Of a DNA stretch of 64,000 nt, positions 1-11,307 are shown piece after piece. The DNA is from Pyrus communis. Taxonomy: Eukaryota; Streptophyta; Magnoliopsida; Rosales; Rosaceae. Under the pieces are notes generated by a model. It ran no database searches and was not told the origin of the DNA. It worked only from the letters and a program-made list of their open reading frames with translations. Position numbers and translations under genes: made by a program. Position 1 is the stretch's first letter. The number at the start of each line of letters is the position of its first letter. The stretch covers positions 21,911,572 through 21,975,571 of the forward strand of contig NC_084807.1 of the NCBI RefSeq assembly GCF_963583255.1, given 5' to 3'.

Positions 1-1395
1 CATCCTGCGCAAACCCAATCACGTAAGTTAAGAAAACTGAGATGATAACAAGCATTCCAGGACTGTTATACAAGAATTAAAACTCTTTGCAGATCAAGAT
101 CACAATCATTGAAATGGGATTTGAAACAAAATCTGACATACTGGATGATGATGGAACTTACATTTTCCTCAATGTAGTTTAAGCAACCATCGTTGGGTAC
201 AAAAGCAGCTATCTTCTTTCCATTTTTTATCAGCTGAACACGAGCACATTTTCTAATAGCAGAGTTAGGCTGCTTAGCCTCAATACCACTGCATTAACCA
301 TCCACGATGTGTGACAATTCGATTTAAACCTAAACGTAGCATAAAAAACAAAATACAATGTTTGGGGAAAAGAGGGAGAGAGATAGAGATCGTACATCTT
401 TTCTAGAACAATGCCTTTGGCATGAGATGAACCAGAAAATGGCTTTTTCCATTCATTCCCAAGGTGGGACTTCTTGTACGACTTGTCAGCCCACCTCTGA
501 TTCCTGCGGTGGATCTTGAGCTTACGAGCAGCTCCCATTCCACGTGTTTTCCTGCAAAACACACACAATCTCTTAATTTCACTTAAAACCAGTATTCAAG
601 AGCCAGAAAATGCAATCCAATCTTAAAACCAGTTTACAAGGGCCAGAAAATGCAATCCAATCTCAAGGATACAGAAGCATCAATGCACCACCGTTAAGTT
701 CAAAACAATCAGGCAAGCATTAGTCAAGCAAAAAAAAATTAAAGGCAACTGGTCACGCTTCCTTGCATTCAACAAAAGAGTTCAAGTATGATTACCAACA
801 AACCATTAGACGCCCCATAGCACAATTTAACATCAATACCCACATATAATTCAATTCACTCCTAGACCATACGCTACTTGTTCCCAATCATTCATAATAC
901 GACTCCTATATATCGCCCGTAAACTTAACACAGCTTGTTCACATTACCGATGAACCTTAACAGTACAATGTCGCCTTGATCTCGAATACAAGAACCGAGG
1001 CTTCAATCACATTTGTTCTAATTACATCATGTTTCCTTGGAAAAATCATGTCCTAATCTCATTGTCCCCAATCAAACAACAAACTAAGCTTTGCCCAAAC
1101 ATAATTAAAAAAAACTATTAACTAATTCTCTTTTGCTTCAAACGCTTTCAAGGCAAACCAAATAGAAACTTTTGAAAACAGAAAATTAACCACACAGATA
1201 CATTGCGAAAACATAAACCCTAACCGAAATGCCTTAAAGTTTCGATTTTTATCACGAAAATTTTCAGTTTGGCTGCACAGAAAGCTTGGGAAAATACCAA
1301 TACACCAGATCCGAGCCAGTACTCTTAATCAAACCAAAACAACGAGATTTTAGAGCGAGAGAGAGAGATAGAGGAGAGAGAATTTGGTACCCCAT
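1..1395 (-). CDS. RPS23: 40S ribosomal protein S23 (uS12 family), partial at the left edge
   Basis: Cytosolic small-subunit ribosomal protein of the decoding centre (uS12/S23). Exons on the minus strand: 1395-1391 (ATGGG only), 551-396, 288-162, and the first four bases of exon 4 at 4-1. All junctions are GT-AG and keep frame. The spliced protein begins [14 protein letters not shown] and continues with the hallmark [19 protein letters not shown] and [19 protein letters not shown] segments. About 96 of roughly 142 residues are inside the window; the C-terminal exon lies beyond base 1. The start is the tiny first exon, because the longer frame upstream of the 551 acceptor is intron. Intron 1 is 839 bp. 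The leader is GA-rich and a TATA box and telo-box lie just upstream. Identity is very secure. Confidence 0.96.
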
Positions 1396-1476
1396 GGCGG
1401 CTGAGAGAAGAGGGCTCTGGACTGCAGCGAAGGTACTGTGAGGTGTGAGGCGGAGGGGAAAATGCCGGCTGCTGAA

Positions 1477-1485
1477 AAACCCTAA
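1477..1485. promoter_or_regulatory. telo-box (AAACCCTAA) at the RPS23 transcription start
   Basis: AAACCCTAA on the plus strand, in the predicted start/leader region. Telo-boxes are a known feature of plant ribosomal-protein promoters. A second AAACCCTAA lies in intron 1 near 1214. Confidence 0.6.
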
Positions 1486-1515
1486 ACTCCGCTTTTTCAA
1501 TTCAGAGATGAGAGA

Positions 1516-1524
1516 TTTTATATA
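1516..1524 (-). promoter_or_regulatory. TATA box of the RPS23 gene
   Basis: The minus strand reads TATATAAAA about 120 bp upstream of the start codon, which places transcription start near 1490. A transposon edge with its TTA duplication begins only 3 bp further upstream. Confidence 0.65.
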
Positions 1525-1530
1525 GGATTA

Positions 1531-2398
1531 GAGCATCCCCAGCGTGGGGTTTTGCTCGGGGGAAGGGGTCCAAAACAATGGCCCGAGGGCCGGTGGCTTG
1601 GCTCCAGCGTGGGGGAGCCGGATGGAAGGGGGAGGCCCGAGGGCCAGGCCCGTGAGGGATTGCCAGGCCTTGAGCCCGAGGTGGGGGTGACGCAATGCTG
1701 ACGTCAGGGTGGCGTCAGCGCATTATTTAATTTTTTTTGTGTCAGGCGCGTGCACCCCACCCGCGCGTGGGGGCGCGTCGCCGACACAAAAAAAATTAAA
1801 AAAATAAAGTGTCAGTTACCGTTGGGAAGCCACGTGGCTTCCCACGGTGCGTTAGATCTTAACGGTCAGTTAATGTGGACCGTTAGATCTCAACGGTAAA
1901 AAAAAAAAAAGTCAGATTTAATATCCACCGTTCGATCTGAGATCAACGGTGGATATTAAAATGCTTTATAAATTAAAAAATAAATGAAAAAATAGTTTTA
2001 AAAATCTGAAAAGTTACCGTTGTGACACGTGGCACAATCTGGAGTGTTGGAATTCAAATTTTTTTATATCCAACGGCAGAGATTAATTAATTGAATAAAA
2101 ATTTTAAAAAAAATTGTAAAAAATTCAAAAAAATTCAAAAAAATATCTGAAAAATCTGAAAAAAATTGTAAAAAAAAATGTTTTTACTTTTCTATAAATA
2201 CCTTCTCATTATCATCTACCTTATTTGTTACTTATTTGTTACATTTATTTGTTATGTTGTTTGTATTATTTATTTTTTACTTATTTTCATTAAAATTAAT
2301 GTATAATATCACTTACATTAAGAAAGAAAAAATGTGTATATTTAAGGTTAAAATTATTTACTAAACTTGGAACTCTAGCCCCATGTTATGATTAACAT

Positions 2399-2436
<38 letters not shown>

Positions 2437-2693
2437 CTAGGTATACATTTGTATGATAATTATTTATTATAATATTTGCTAGTTACTTATTTTCATTATA
2501 ATTATTTATTTGTTACTTATTTTCATTATTTACTAAACTTGAAGCCTTCTTACTTATTTTCATTATATTTGTAACGGTGGAGATGTAAATTCTATTGCCA
2601 GGGCTACTTACTGTTCATTAAGGGCAATTACTGTTCATTAGGTGGATTGAATAGTGTATTGCCAGGGGAAGGGCTCCAACGCTGGAGTTGCTC
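1531..2693. mobile_element. PIF/Harbinger-like non-autonomous DNA transposon
   Basis: An approximately 1.16-kb non-coding element. The left end (GAGCATCCCCAGCGTGGGG) and the reverse complement of the right end (GAGCAACTCCAGCGTTGGAG) are imperfect inverted repeats. Both sides are flanked by TTA (1528-1530 and 2694-2696), the target duplication typical of PIF/Harbinger elements. The left third is GC-rich and the rest AT-rich with a TA microsatellite. No transposase frame is present. Confidence 0.6.
2402..2433. repeat. (TA)n microsatellite
   Basis: Perfect TA dinucleotide run inside the PIF/Harbinger-like element. Confidence 0.9.
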
Positions 2694-2696
2694 TTA

Positions 2697-3491
2697 GCTC
2701 TGTACTGGCTTCTTCAGGTAGTCGAAACGGCGTCGTACTATACAGACGGAGTTATAATTCTCTTATAAATAACTTTTCAGTAGCATAACTTTCTTAAGTG
2801 TTAAATGGCGCTCTCATTTTGATACATATCTCATCAAAAATTTGTAATATGTTATAAATAAGGAAAAGTTAGAGGGATAGTCTTTACTAGTAATAGAAGA
2901 AAAGCGGATGCAAGATATCACATTATTTAGTTTCGTACTATAACACAAAAGATTGTAAAGATTGCAAAGAAAGAGAAAGGGAGAGATACTGATATTATTG
3001 TTTTCATTTCATTTCTTTTCTATGTATTGTAATGACACGCGAAGTGCTATTTATATAGAGCCACATCCTTGATAAACCAAAAAGTGAACTGATTTCTCTT
3101 TTTGAAAATTTCATATAATAACAATTACATTATTGTGGCATTTTTTAAAACATCACATAATATCAATCACACTACACTACTGTGGCCTCTTTGAAAACAT
3201 CACATAATAACAATCACATTACTGTAGACATTCATTCTCATAATTTTACAACATAATACCTAACTTTTAATGACAGGATGATTTTCACGTTTTTTTTTTT
3301 ATATATATACTTTTTTACACTTAGTTTTTTAGTTTTGAGTATCGAATTGAATAAACCGAAAACAAAACTGATATGATTTTTTTTTTGGCTCAAGTCGTAG
3401 CAGAATTGTCATTCTACAAAAGTTATAGATCCCCAATTATTAGGCATGACAGGCACTCTTGTCTGCCTTCATCTCTTTTCACTACACAACA
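2697..3491. other. intergenic spacer with a degenerate short repeat
   Basis: No gene seen. Around 3105-3240 a unit of roughly 55 bp (AACATCACATAATAACAATC followed by ACATTACTGTGG) occurs about three times with mismatches. The 3' ends of the RPS23-side transposon and the next gene face this spacer. Confidence 0.5.
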
Positions 3492-6398
3492 TTACGATCC
3501 AAGATCAACGGCAGCAACATTATTAGCCAAACAATCCAATTGTTGTTTCAAGTAATATGCATTATTTTCCTTGTTATTTCCTGCAGGACAATGCATGTTG
3601 GGCTCCTCATTCTCCTTGGTTGCTTGGTTGCCCACCCTCTTGAGGGCCTTCCCCATATTCTTGCTTTCTGCGGCATCACTCTCAATTTCTGCAGCATTTT
3701 GAACTTCAATGTGCGCTGGACGCCGAGGACTGATGCTGAACGTAGGGCAGGGAGAGCCAGTTTTCCGCAATGCAAGCTTCGCATTCCTCGTCTTGTCAGA
3801 TGTTCTAGGAGATTGAAGGTTGCCATTTTGATTTTCAGATCCATTTCTGTTAGTGTTACCGTTACCTGTTCGACTTCTAGACACTATGCTGTTTTGTATA
3901 CCGGAATGAAACTGCATACTTCCACTTGATCTCACCAGTGAACTCTCCTGTCGATTGAAGAGATGTTGTACAATTTAATGAGTTTTTGCTCAACAGCATA
4001 TAGCGAATTTGAGACACTGAAATCATTTGTTTAGTACAAGAATCCATATGAACTGACCTCGTCGAAGAAGCCAATCTTTGGTGATGGTGCTCGGAGACAT
4101 GAGGGCTTGATATGTTTAGAAACACTGCTAGGAATAGGGCTACTTCCCGTTGACATATTTCCATCGCGTGGATTCAAGAGCATTGCTGCTTGATTTCCAT
4201 GTCCAATGCAGGGTTGATCCTGTGAATGGCTCTCCAGAATTGATTCCTGAGAGATATCACTATCAAAAGAAGCCTGTCCGCCGATGAAAGTATTCAGACC
4301 GACCTCAGACTTCTTCCGTCTTTGATTCACAGACGTTGATGAAGATGCTGAGGACCAGCCATCAAAGGAACTAGCAGGTGATGTATAAGGGGACGACTTT
4401 GGTGTGCACAATAGAGTTGAAGGCTGCCAATAAGTTTCCAGTTCACCGCTGTTTTTCTTTGTGGATTTCAAAGGAGTTCCCATGGTAAAACCACGGGAGG
4501 CCGAATTGACAAGTGAGGAATCAATTTTGCTCCTCGAATACAATGGAGATTTACTGAACAAGGGAGAACTATAAACCCGAGACTTCTGTGTTGTAGTGGG
4601 AGAACAGAATGGAGATGTTTTTGTGGGCGGTGTAAGACTATTGGTGATGCTGCACGATGCGCTTAAGCAAGGTTTTTTTGACACATTCATAGATTGTCCT
4701 GCAAGCAGATCATATCAGCTTTTGTTTGAGTTACACTTCAAATTTGCAGAAAGAAAATGAAACACTGGTATGGTTAATATTTTACGTCATCTTCCATCTT
4801 ACCAGGTGCAGCCAATGCAGTTCCCATTTTTTCATTATTTCCACCCGAACAAGCCCTTTTCGCTGCAAGTGTATAAGATTGGTTAATCCGGCTAGATATC
4901 TTTGGTGGTTTGCGAGATGTTGATGAGTTCAGTTTCCCACTTCCAGCAGCACGCTTCATTTCATCAGTACTCAGTTAGATAAAAATATGAGTACAGAACG
5001 CACTAAAATCACAGACACATTTACGCATAAACAATGAGTAAAAAATAGATCATTCTACTTAATTATGACATACCTGTTTTTGTGAGAAAGCAGAAGCCTC
5101 CTTTAAGATCTTCTCCGTTCCACGCGCATTTAGACTTTGCCTTTCGGATGTTGACATAATAGCTCTCATCTGAATTCCAAAACAGACATTCATTCTGAAA
5201 CAACCTCAGAAACATGATTACTCACCAAAATATAACGAAAGAAACTTACCCTCATCCGAGGAGAAGCATCAGGATTCTTGGAAGCTGAAATGTATAAGCA
5301 AAACGAGGATACGTTTACACAAACCACATGATAGAAGGCAAAGGTGGGGTTGATTTGTTACAAGCGAAAGTCAGTGTACTTACAGTGAACACTTTGCAGG
5401 CCTTTGCCTCTTTTCGATTTGAGACTTGAAGTTGTTACACCCGATAAACTAGTCGGTTTCTGTGCAGATGATCTGTTATCTTCGAAAAGTTCGAACTCAA
5501 GGCTTGCCATCAAAGAGGAGCATCCACTATTAATTGTAGACATTGACTCAGCAGGCCTGAGAACTTCTTGAATCCTGGGAAGCTGATGCTTTTCAGATTT
5601 CTTGAATCCTCTGTTAACTATAGACAATTCCTCAGGATCCAAAACCCCTGATCACAAGAAACCAAACCCGAAATCTATGCAGTGAGAGAGTGTCTATAAC
5701 AAGCACATGTAATAGTGATTTTTTCAACCAGGAAAAACACATACCTGCAGAAGTGAAAAAGGCATTATCCCAAGCTAAACTTTTACGAAAACTACACCGG
5801 TTAATTCTTCGTGTTCTTTCGGGTTCCAAAGACTCCGAAGGCAATAGCATTGCTTCCTCATACCCCAAAAAGTTAATGGCGTTGCCTGTGGTTTGAGAAT
5901 TCATAGTCTGAAGCAGCTCCTCAGGCTCCAACACCCCTAAAAATATGCACAAAGTGTAAACTTTCTGCAGAGTGAGCAAGAAATATCAAAGAAATTAAGA
6001 CCTTTTTATATACAACATATTTTATATAAATATATATATATATATATATATCTGAATAAGAAACCTGGACTTGTGAAGAAGGCACTGTCCCAAGCCAAAC
6101 TCTTTCGGACATTAAACTTGGGATTCGTGGTGTCCTGTGGACTCCCAGTCTTAAACAGTCCAGACCCATCAAGCTTCTCCCTGTTATCTGAATTGGGTAC
6201 AAATCAGAATTTTGCTTTAGTACCAAAGTTGTCACCTTTTTACGGAATTCATGTTTCATTTCGCAGAATTGGGAAGATTGGCTTTTGGGAAAATGCAGGA
6301 AAAAAAAAACAGAATTTAAAGAAAAAGAAAAAGAAATGAGTTTCTTGAAGAGAGAGAGGACCTGGGAAGCCAAGTTGAAAATCGCCATTGGAGGACAT
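3492..6398 (-). CDS. plant-specific Ser-rich protein with repeated SLAWD motif, function unknown
   Basis: Nine exons join cleanly: 6398-6362, 6187-6065, 5936-5745, 5647-5384, 5284-5250, 5169-5074, 4953-4803, 4698-4058 and 3947-3492, giving about 664 residues starting MSSNGDFQLGF. The N-terminal part carries two copies of a motif RKSLAWDxAFFTSxG followed by VLxPEEL, one ending exon 2 and one ending exon 3; the motif straddles each intron in the same phase, so it looks like an exon duplication. The remainder is Ser/Lys/Pro-rich and probably disordered, with short basic stretches and a late PSPKIGFFDE segment. No enzyme or membrane segment is evident. I recall similar uncharacterised plant proteins labelled endochitinase-A-like or FLO11-like on composition alone, so I do not assign a function. 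The exon 7 acceptor (after TGAAG) is the least certain: it is chosen to keep phase and has a good CTAAC branch point upstream. Confidence 0.8.
6026..6051. repeat. (TA)n microsatellite in intron 2 of the SLAWD-motif gene
   Basis: TA dinucleotide run between exon 2 and exon 3 of the gene at 3492-6398. Confidence 0.85.
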
Positions 6399-8840
6399 CG
6401 CTGTTGTTCTGGAGCTTCTTGGAGTGAAGATTAATATTACTGGATGACGATTGACGAGGGAGAAAGAGAAGTTAAGAGAAGAGGGACAATTCGAAGCAAG
6501 AAAAATCAAATTTGTGTGTTGAGAATCAATCAACGGCGATTATTGGAGATACCGAAACTGAAAGAAACGCCTGATTTACTGGTATCCTATTTTGTACATA
6601 TTTTTCGGTGAAAAATCATCCGTTTGATATGCATGCAATATTGCGACTCTGAATATATAGTCAAACCATTTGTCAACGGACAACTGCAGTCAACGATGTA
6701 TGCAATTTACCACCAACAAAAAAAAGGGGAAAAGTGATGTTTTCTTTTTATTTTCTTTCATTTCCTCTATGACGATGTTTATTTTATTTGTTGTTGGATC
6801 ATGAATATGTATGCCTTTGAACAATCACAAAATGTTCTCTAGATATGTAAGTTCACTTACCTATGGTCGAATCGAAGCATGATTTTGATCTTCTCGAGTC
6901 TGAACTCTCACGGATGCTTCTTTGGGCAGAAGAGGCGTTGAGGGGGAATGAAAGCTGCAATCGCATAGGATCCCGATATATATATACAATAATGCTACAT
7001 ATTAAAAAAAAAAAAATTACTTTTATTAGTACTTTAAAAAAATCGCTTAAGTGCTCTCTCTCTAACCCATTCATCTTCTTCGATTTTTACCTTTTCATTC
7101 ATTGGTTTTGTGAACTGGGTTTACTTAATTTTGCTTTTTGATTAATGGATTTATGGAGTTGAAGTGATTGGTTTGATGTTTCTTGGAGGAGACCCAAATC
7201 CTTCATTTTTTATTTTTTATTTTTTTATCATTTCTCTGATTTATATGTGGATTTTCATTTCTTATATTTTCTCCCTCTCTCGATCCAAATTTACAAGCAC
7301 TAAAATAGGGTATGGCTTTTGCTACAATTAAATGAAAAAACGTATTAAATGTCAGTTGCCTTATAGAGAAGAGATAAATTTGAGGGAAAAGAGAGAAATC
7401 AAAGTGGAAAGAAGGAAGAGAGAAGGATATGGATGAAATTGTTTCACATACTCGTTCGTTTTCTTCGTATTAAGCTCGCTCATACACTGTATGTACATGA
7501 CATGCACAGGACATGCACATGTTATGCTTACAAATATGGACTCAATCCAAAAACCCATAGCTCATAGCTCTCTCTTCGAAATTAGAAAAATGACCCTAAA
7601 CTTTGTATGAAGAATCGAAGATTCATTAATTTGAATTTGGTATCAAATCTGATTGGGTTCAAATGTTTCAAGGGTTTGAAAAAATTGCAGTTTGAATGGG
7701 CACGAAAGAACCCAACTGAATCAAAGGAAATTGTTTCACAAACTCGTTCGCTTTTTTTCCTATTTCCAGGACCTGCCTTTGAATCAAAGGAAAAAGTAGT
7801 AAATTACGTTAATGCGAAGAGTATTGGAGATGTAAATATGCACCATCTACACATAATACACTATATGCACACCACATGCACATAATATGTACAATACATG
7901 CACATGATATGCACAAAACGAGAGAAACTTCAACGACAACATATTGGTATAGTGGATACAATTAAAACATAATTGTTATGTATATAAGGTTATCGTGACA
8001 GTTTGAAAAGTCTTGTTACGTATATCAACCACCGCTTAACCTTACACATGGAAAACATGTTACTCGTTGTCGTTATTTTCATGAACATGCATGACCCTTA
8101 ACGTCCTCTAAGTTTTTTTTTAAATTTTGTTTTTCGCCTAGGCCAACTAGGTTGTGGTCATACTCACTAAACTTTGGGGCACAACATATGTGCATCATAA
8201 CTAGTGAACATTCCCGTTTCTCATATTAAGATGTAGCCATGCACACCATATGCGCACCACATGCATATTACAGAAAAAAATTCACAAATTTCTACAATTG
8301 AACACTTAAACTAGAAATTGTTCCATCCTAGTCTTGTAGCACGTCAAACATGAAATTTATTCCACAGCCCATACGCCCCAACATGAAACACCAACCCTGA
8401 TTTAACTTCTAAGTATTAGTTCATCTTACAAACAATGCATTTATTCCATAAATCATTAATGAAGGAACTTAGAACTAAACACCCTACCTTACTATGCCTG
8501 CCGAAGCTTTAGTCGCTAGAAAAAATGGAACTTTCTGGCCAAAACAGAAAATATGGTACAAAACCCAACTCACTCTTCTCACCTCTTTCTTGCATCCCTT
8601 TGTTCGAAATCAAAGGTATGAGGTGAACCCAAAGCCCAACTCAATCTTCTCGCCTTTCTTTAGACTTCCATCGCTTCAAAATCAGAGCTCAGAGATCTGA
8701 GGAAGGGAGAAAGAGTAGAGAGAGAAAGTGAGAGAAGGGAGAGAGGAAGGGAGAGAGAGTAGAAAGAGAAATCAGAAAATGGGAGGAATAACCTGTTGAT
8801 ATGTGGGTATTTTAGTAATTTCAATTTTGTGCATGGTGTG
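6399..8840. other. intergenic region, no gene recognised
   Basis: Contains the upstream region of the minus-strand gene ending at 6398. From about 7440 to 7920 and again near 8240 it is rich in ATGCAC/CATGCACAT words, with a roughly repeated phrase GAAATTGTTTCACA at 7436 and 7730. The open frame at 6863-7141 shows no recognisable domain. GA-rich sequence at 8700-8770 looks like simple repeat. Confidence 0.4.
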
Positions 8841-9283
8841 CAGGGCCGGTTTATCCTATTTTGTCCCAAGATTAAAAATGGTCCCATTCTGGGGTATTTT
8901 CCAATTTTTTTTTTCCTAAATATATATAACAATTTGGATCGCACAGCTAGATATTTGAAATGCCGATAACAACACTAAAAAAAACAATTATTTTTTTTTA
9001 AATTTATTATATAAGAATGTTATATATTCAAGTGAAAAATTGAGGGTAGAGTTTTTGAAGCTTTTTTTATTTATTTATTTTTCTTGTTTGGTTGGTTTAA
9101 GATTGAAGTTTTTTTTTGAATATTTAGTGAAAGTTACGATTGTAGCTCTTTTTACTTATTATTTAATGATATTTGTAAATTTACAATCAGTAAGTCCTAA
9201 AGTTTATTTTGAAAAACTATCTTAAGATGGGCCCTTTATAAATTTCGCACAGGACCTCTAAAATCTCAAAGACCGACCTAGCC
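8841..9283. mobile_element. degenerate DNA-transposon remnant (hAT-like ends)
   Basis: Begins CAGGGCCGGT and runs to an imperfect inverted end near GACCGACCTA. The right part contains the phrase GCACAGGACCTCTAAAATCT, which I associate with plant hAT-type remnants. No clean target duplication and no coding frame were seen, so this is a weak call. Confidence 0.3.
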
Positions 9284-9490
9284 ATCGACTCTACTTTGGC
9301 GTACCGTTGAACTCAAACCAAAAGTATGCTACTACCTCATATGATATTGGAGTTGCATGGAGAAAGAAATTAGTTTGTATTTTAACTTTGTCAAAAAGTG
9401 GAGCATTGGTCTTTCACAAACCTTGTGAGAATTTCTTTTAAAATTGAGGATGTGAAATGCACATAAATCGCTTTTAAGATCAGAAGTAGC

Positions 9491-9612
9491 GAAATGCTAA
9501 GGAGACTCTCTACTGCTTTACTGATTAATGTCAATTCCCGTGCTCACACTGTAAAATATTTTGGTAGAAAGTCCATGGAAAGTCACACTTTCGAGAATCT
9601 CCTTAACATTTC
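9491..9612. mobile_element. short MITE with GAAATGCTAAGGAGACTCTC ends
   Basis: The left end GAAATGCTAAGGAGACTCTC is matched by the reverse complement of the right end, GAAATGTTAAGGAGATTCTC, 122 bp apart. A similar end (GAAATGTTAAGGAGATTCTT) occurs alone near 33086. Non-coding. Confidence 0.5.
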
Positions 9613-9769
9613 TCTTAGAAGTAAATCAAGAAACTGCACAAATGTCCCTATATTTTTAACGGAAATATTCTTACAAAATTGGTTTGAAGGACCAATGCTT
9701 TGCGTTTTTGTGAAATTCAAATACCATATTAACACCACATCCCTTAGTATAGCTAATATGATTTGTTCA

Positions 9770-9799
9770 GAAAAAAAAAAAAAAAAAAAAAAAAAAAAA
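9770..9799. repeat. poly(A) tract
   Basis: About 30 adenines in a row; no retroposon coding sequence was seen beside it. Confidence 0.85.
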
Positions 9800-10399
9800 C
9801 ACCTTTTGTTATCGAATCCATATATTTAACAAATGGATTCTGTGGATAATCATTTGGTTGATTGGGGCAGTGCCTAGACTTTGTTGGAAAATCTTTCACA
9901 CACCAACTGGTCCATCTGGATCCATCGACCAACTGGGTAACATACCAGCCCAGGAAACAAAAACACACGGCAGCCACTCACCGATCAGGACAAGAAAAGA
10001 GGATGGTTGCAGGACGGGGGAGGCCAGACAGGCATAAGTCTCGCCGGACAGTTCACTCTCATCACCGAAGATTTAACCGGCACCCGTGAAAAACCTCCAC
10101 GATGGTAACAATATACCTACCAATGGGAATGAACTAGGACTGGACTTTGCATATCCTGCTTTGCATTCCCGGGTAGATAAGGCGCATTCAACATGTCACA
10201 TAGCCAAAGCAAATTACTTTTCCCCCATGCTTTTTGGAACTCCAAGTCTGCGAGGGCCAAAACGGCCCTCGACCCTCGACCCTCCAGCAATCAGCATGGT
10301 TTTAGAAAAATTTATCGGTCACCGTTATTCAACTAGGGATAATGCACAATCATACATGATCTTTTGGCCCCATTCTTGGATACAAAATGATGCCATAAT

Positions 10400-11307
10400 T
10401 GTAGCCATCAAGGAAGGATCAGCCATCTCTGCTGTACATTCAAACTAAGAACCCTCAAACACATAAGAGTACAGAAGGAAGCAAAAAATACAGGCATCTT
10501 TGTGAATAGAAAACAGCAAGAAACCTCAGCACAGATTAAATTCACCATAACCAGATGAATACATGGTCTGGTTACCTCCTTCAGCAGCCGATTCAGCTTT
10601 GCACGTCCTAGGGCTTCCCAGGGCATAGATTCCCGCATACTGTCTCCTTTTTCTTCTTCAGCATTTGCTCTCCCTGCAATAAAACATGTATGAAAGAAAA
10701 GTTAACTACAGAAGCAAAATGATATCAGATAGAAGACTACAAACCTAAGTTGTGAAAGATCAGAAATTGAAAGAATACATCAGATAATTGCATAATATCA
10801 AAGAAGGATATAGAATTAAAACTGCTCATTATTCTTATGCCACATACAGTAAAACCTTATTCCCATACATTGGTCCAAGTGCCAGGGAACATAAAGGTAA
10901 GATCAAATTCAGTCTGATATCGAACTCCCAATACCAAGTATAGAGTTGGAAACAACTACAAAAGCTCTGCTCAGGACACAATGTCATTCTATAAATTTCA
11001 CCTCCCCCGGGGCCCCATCAAACAAAAGAAAATGAAAAAAGAAACTTGGCACAGGTTATCTATTTGAGACCAACCAGGGCATACGAAGGCCTTTTGTCAA
11101 TTCTTAATTTCCAAAACCTGTCTATCCGTTCACTTACTGTAGTTTTTTTATTTTATTTTTAAAGAAATAAATCCTTTAAATACTACAACCTCAGATCACA
11201 TCGGAATCAACAGATGTAGTTTAAAGTTTGTAACAAAGCAAGCTTAAGCAGAACTTCAAAGATCAGTGCAATTAAATTTAATCCAGGTCCATCGTTACCT
11301 GACAACT
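10400..11307 (-). other. putative 3'-UTR exons of the PWWP gene
   Basis: The PWWP stop codon is followed after 6 nt by CAG and a GTAACG donor (minus strand). A convincing acceptor starts an exon at 10673 that ends at a GTAACC donor at 10576; another acceptor follows near 10448. Exon 10673-10576 is open in one frame. The first intron (about 620 bp) is otherwise featureless. The polyadenylation site could not be placed. Confidence 0.45.

Noticed and set aside
3459..3929. Plus-strand open frame of 156 codons
   Set aside because: It lies antisense to the last exon of the SLAWD-motif gene, whose frame has consistent splice sites and composition.
6863..7141. Possible gene starting MVESKHDFDLLESELS
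   Set aside because: Only about 35 residues look non-random before the frame runs into AT-rich sequence; no splice context or family recognised.
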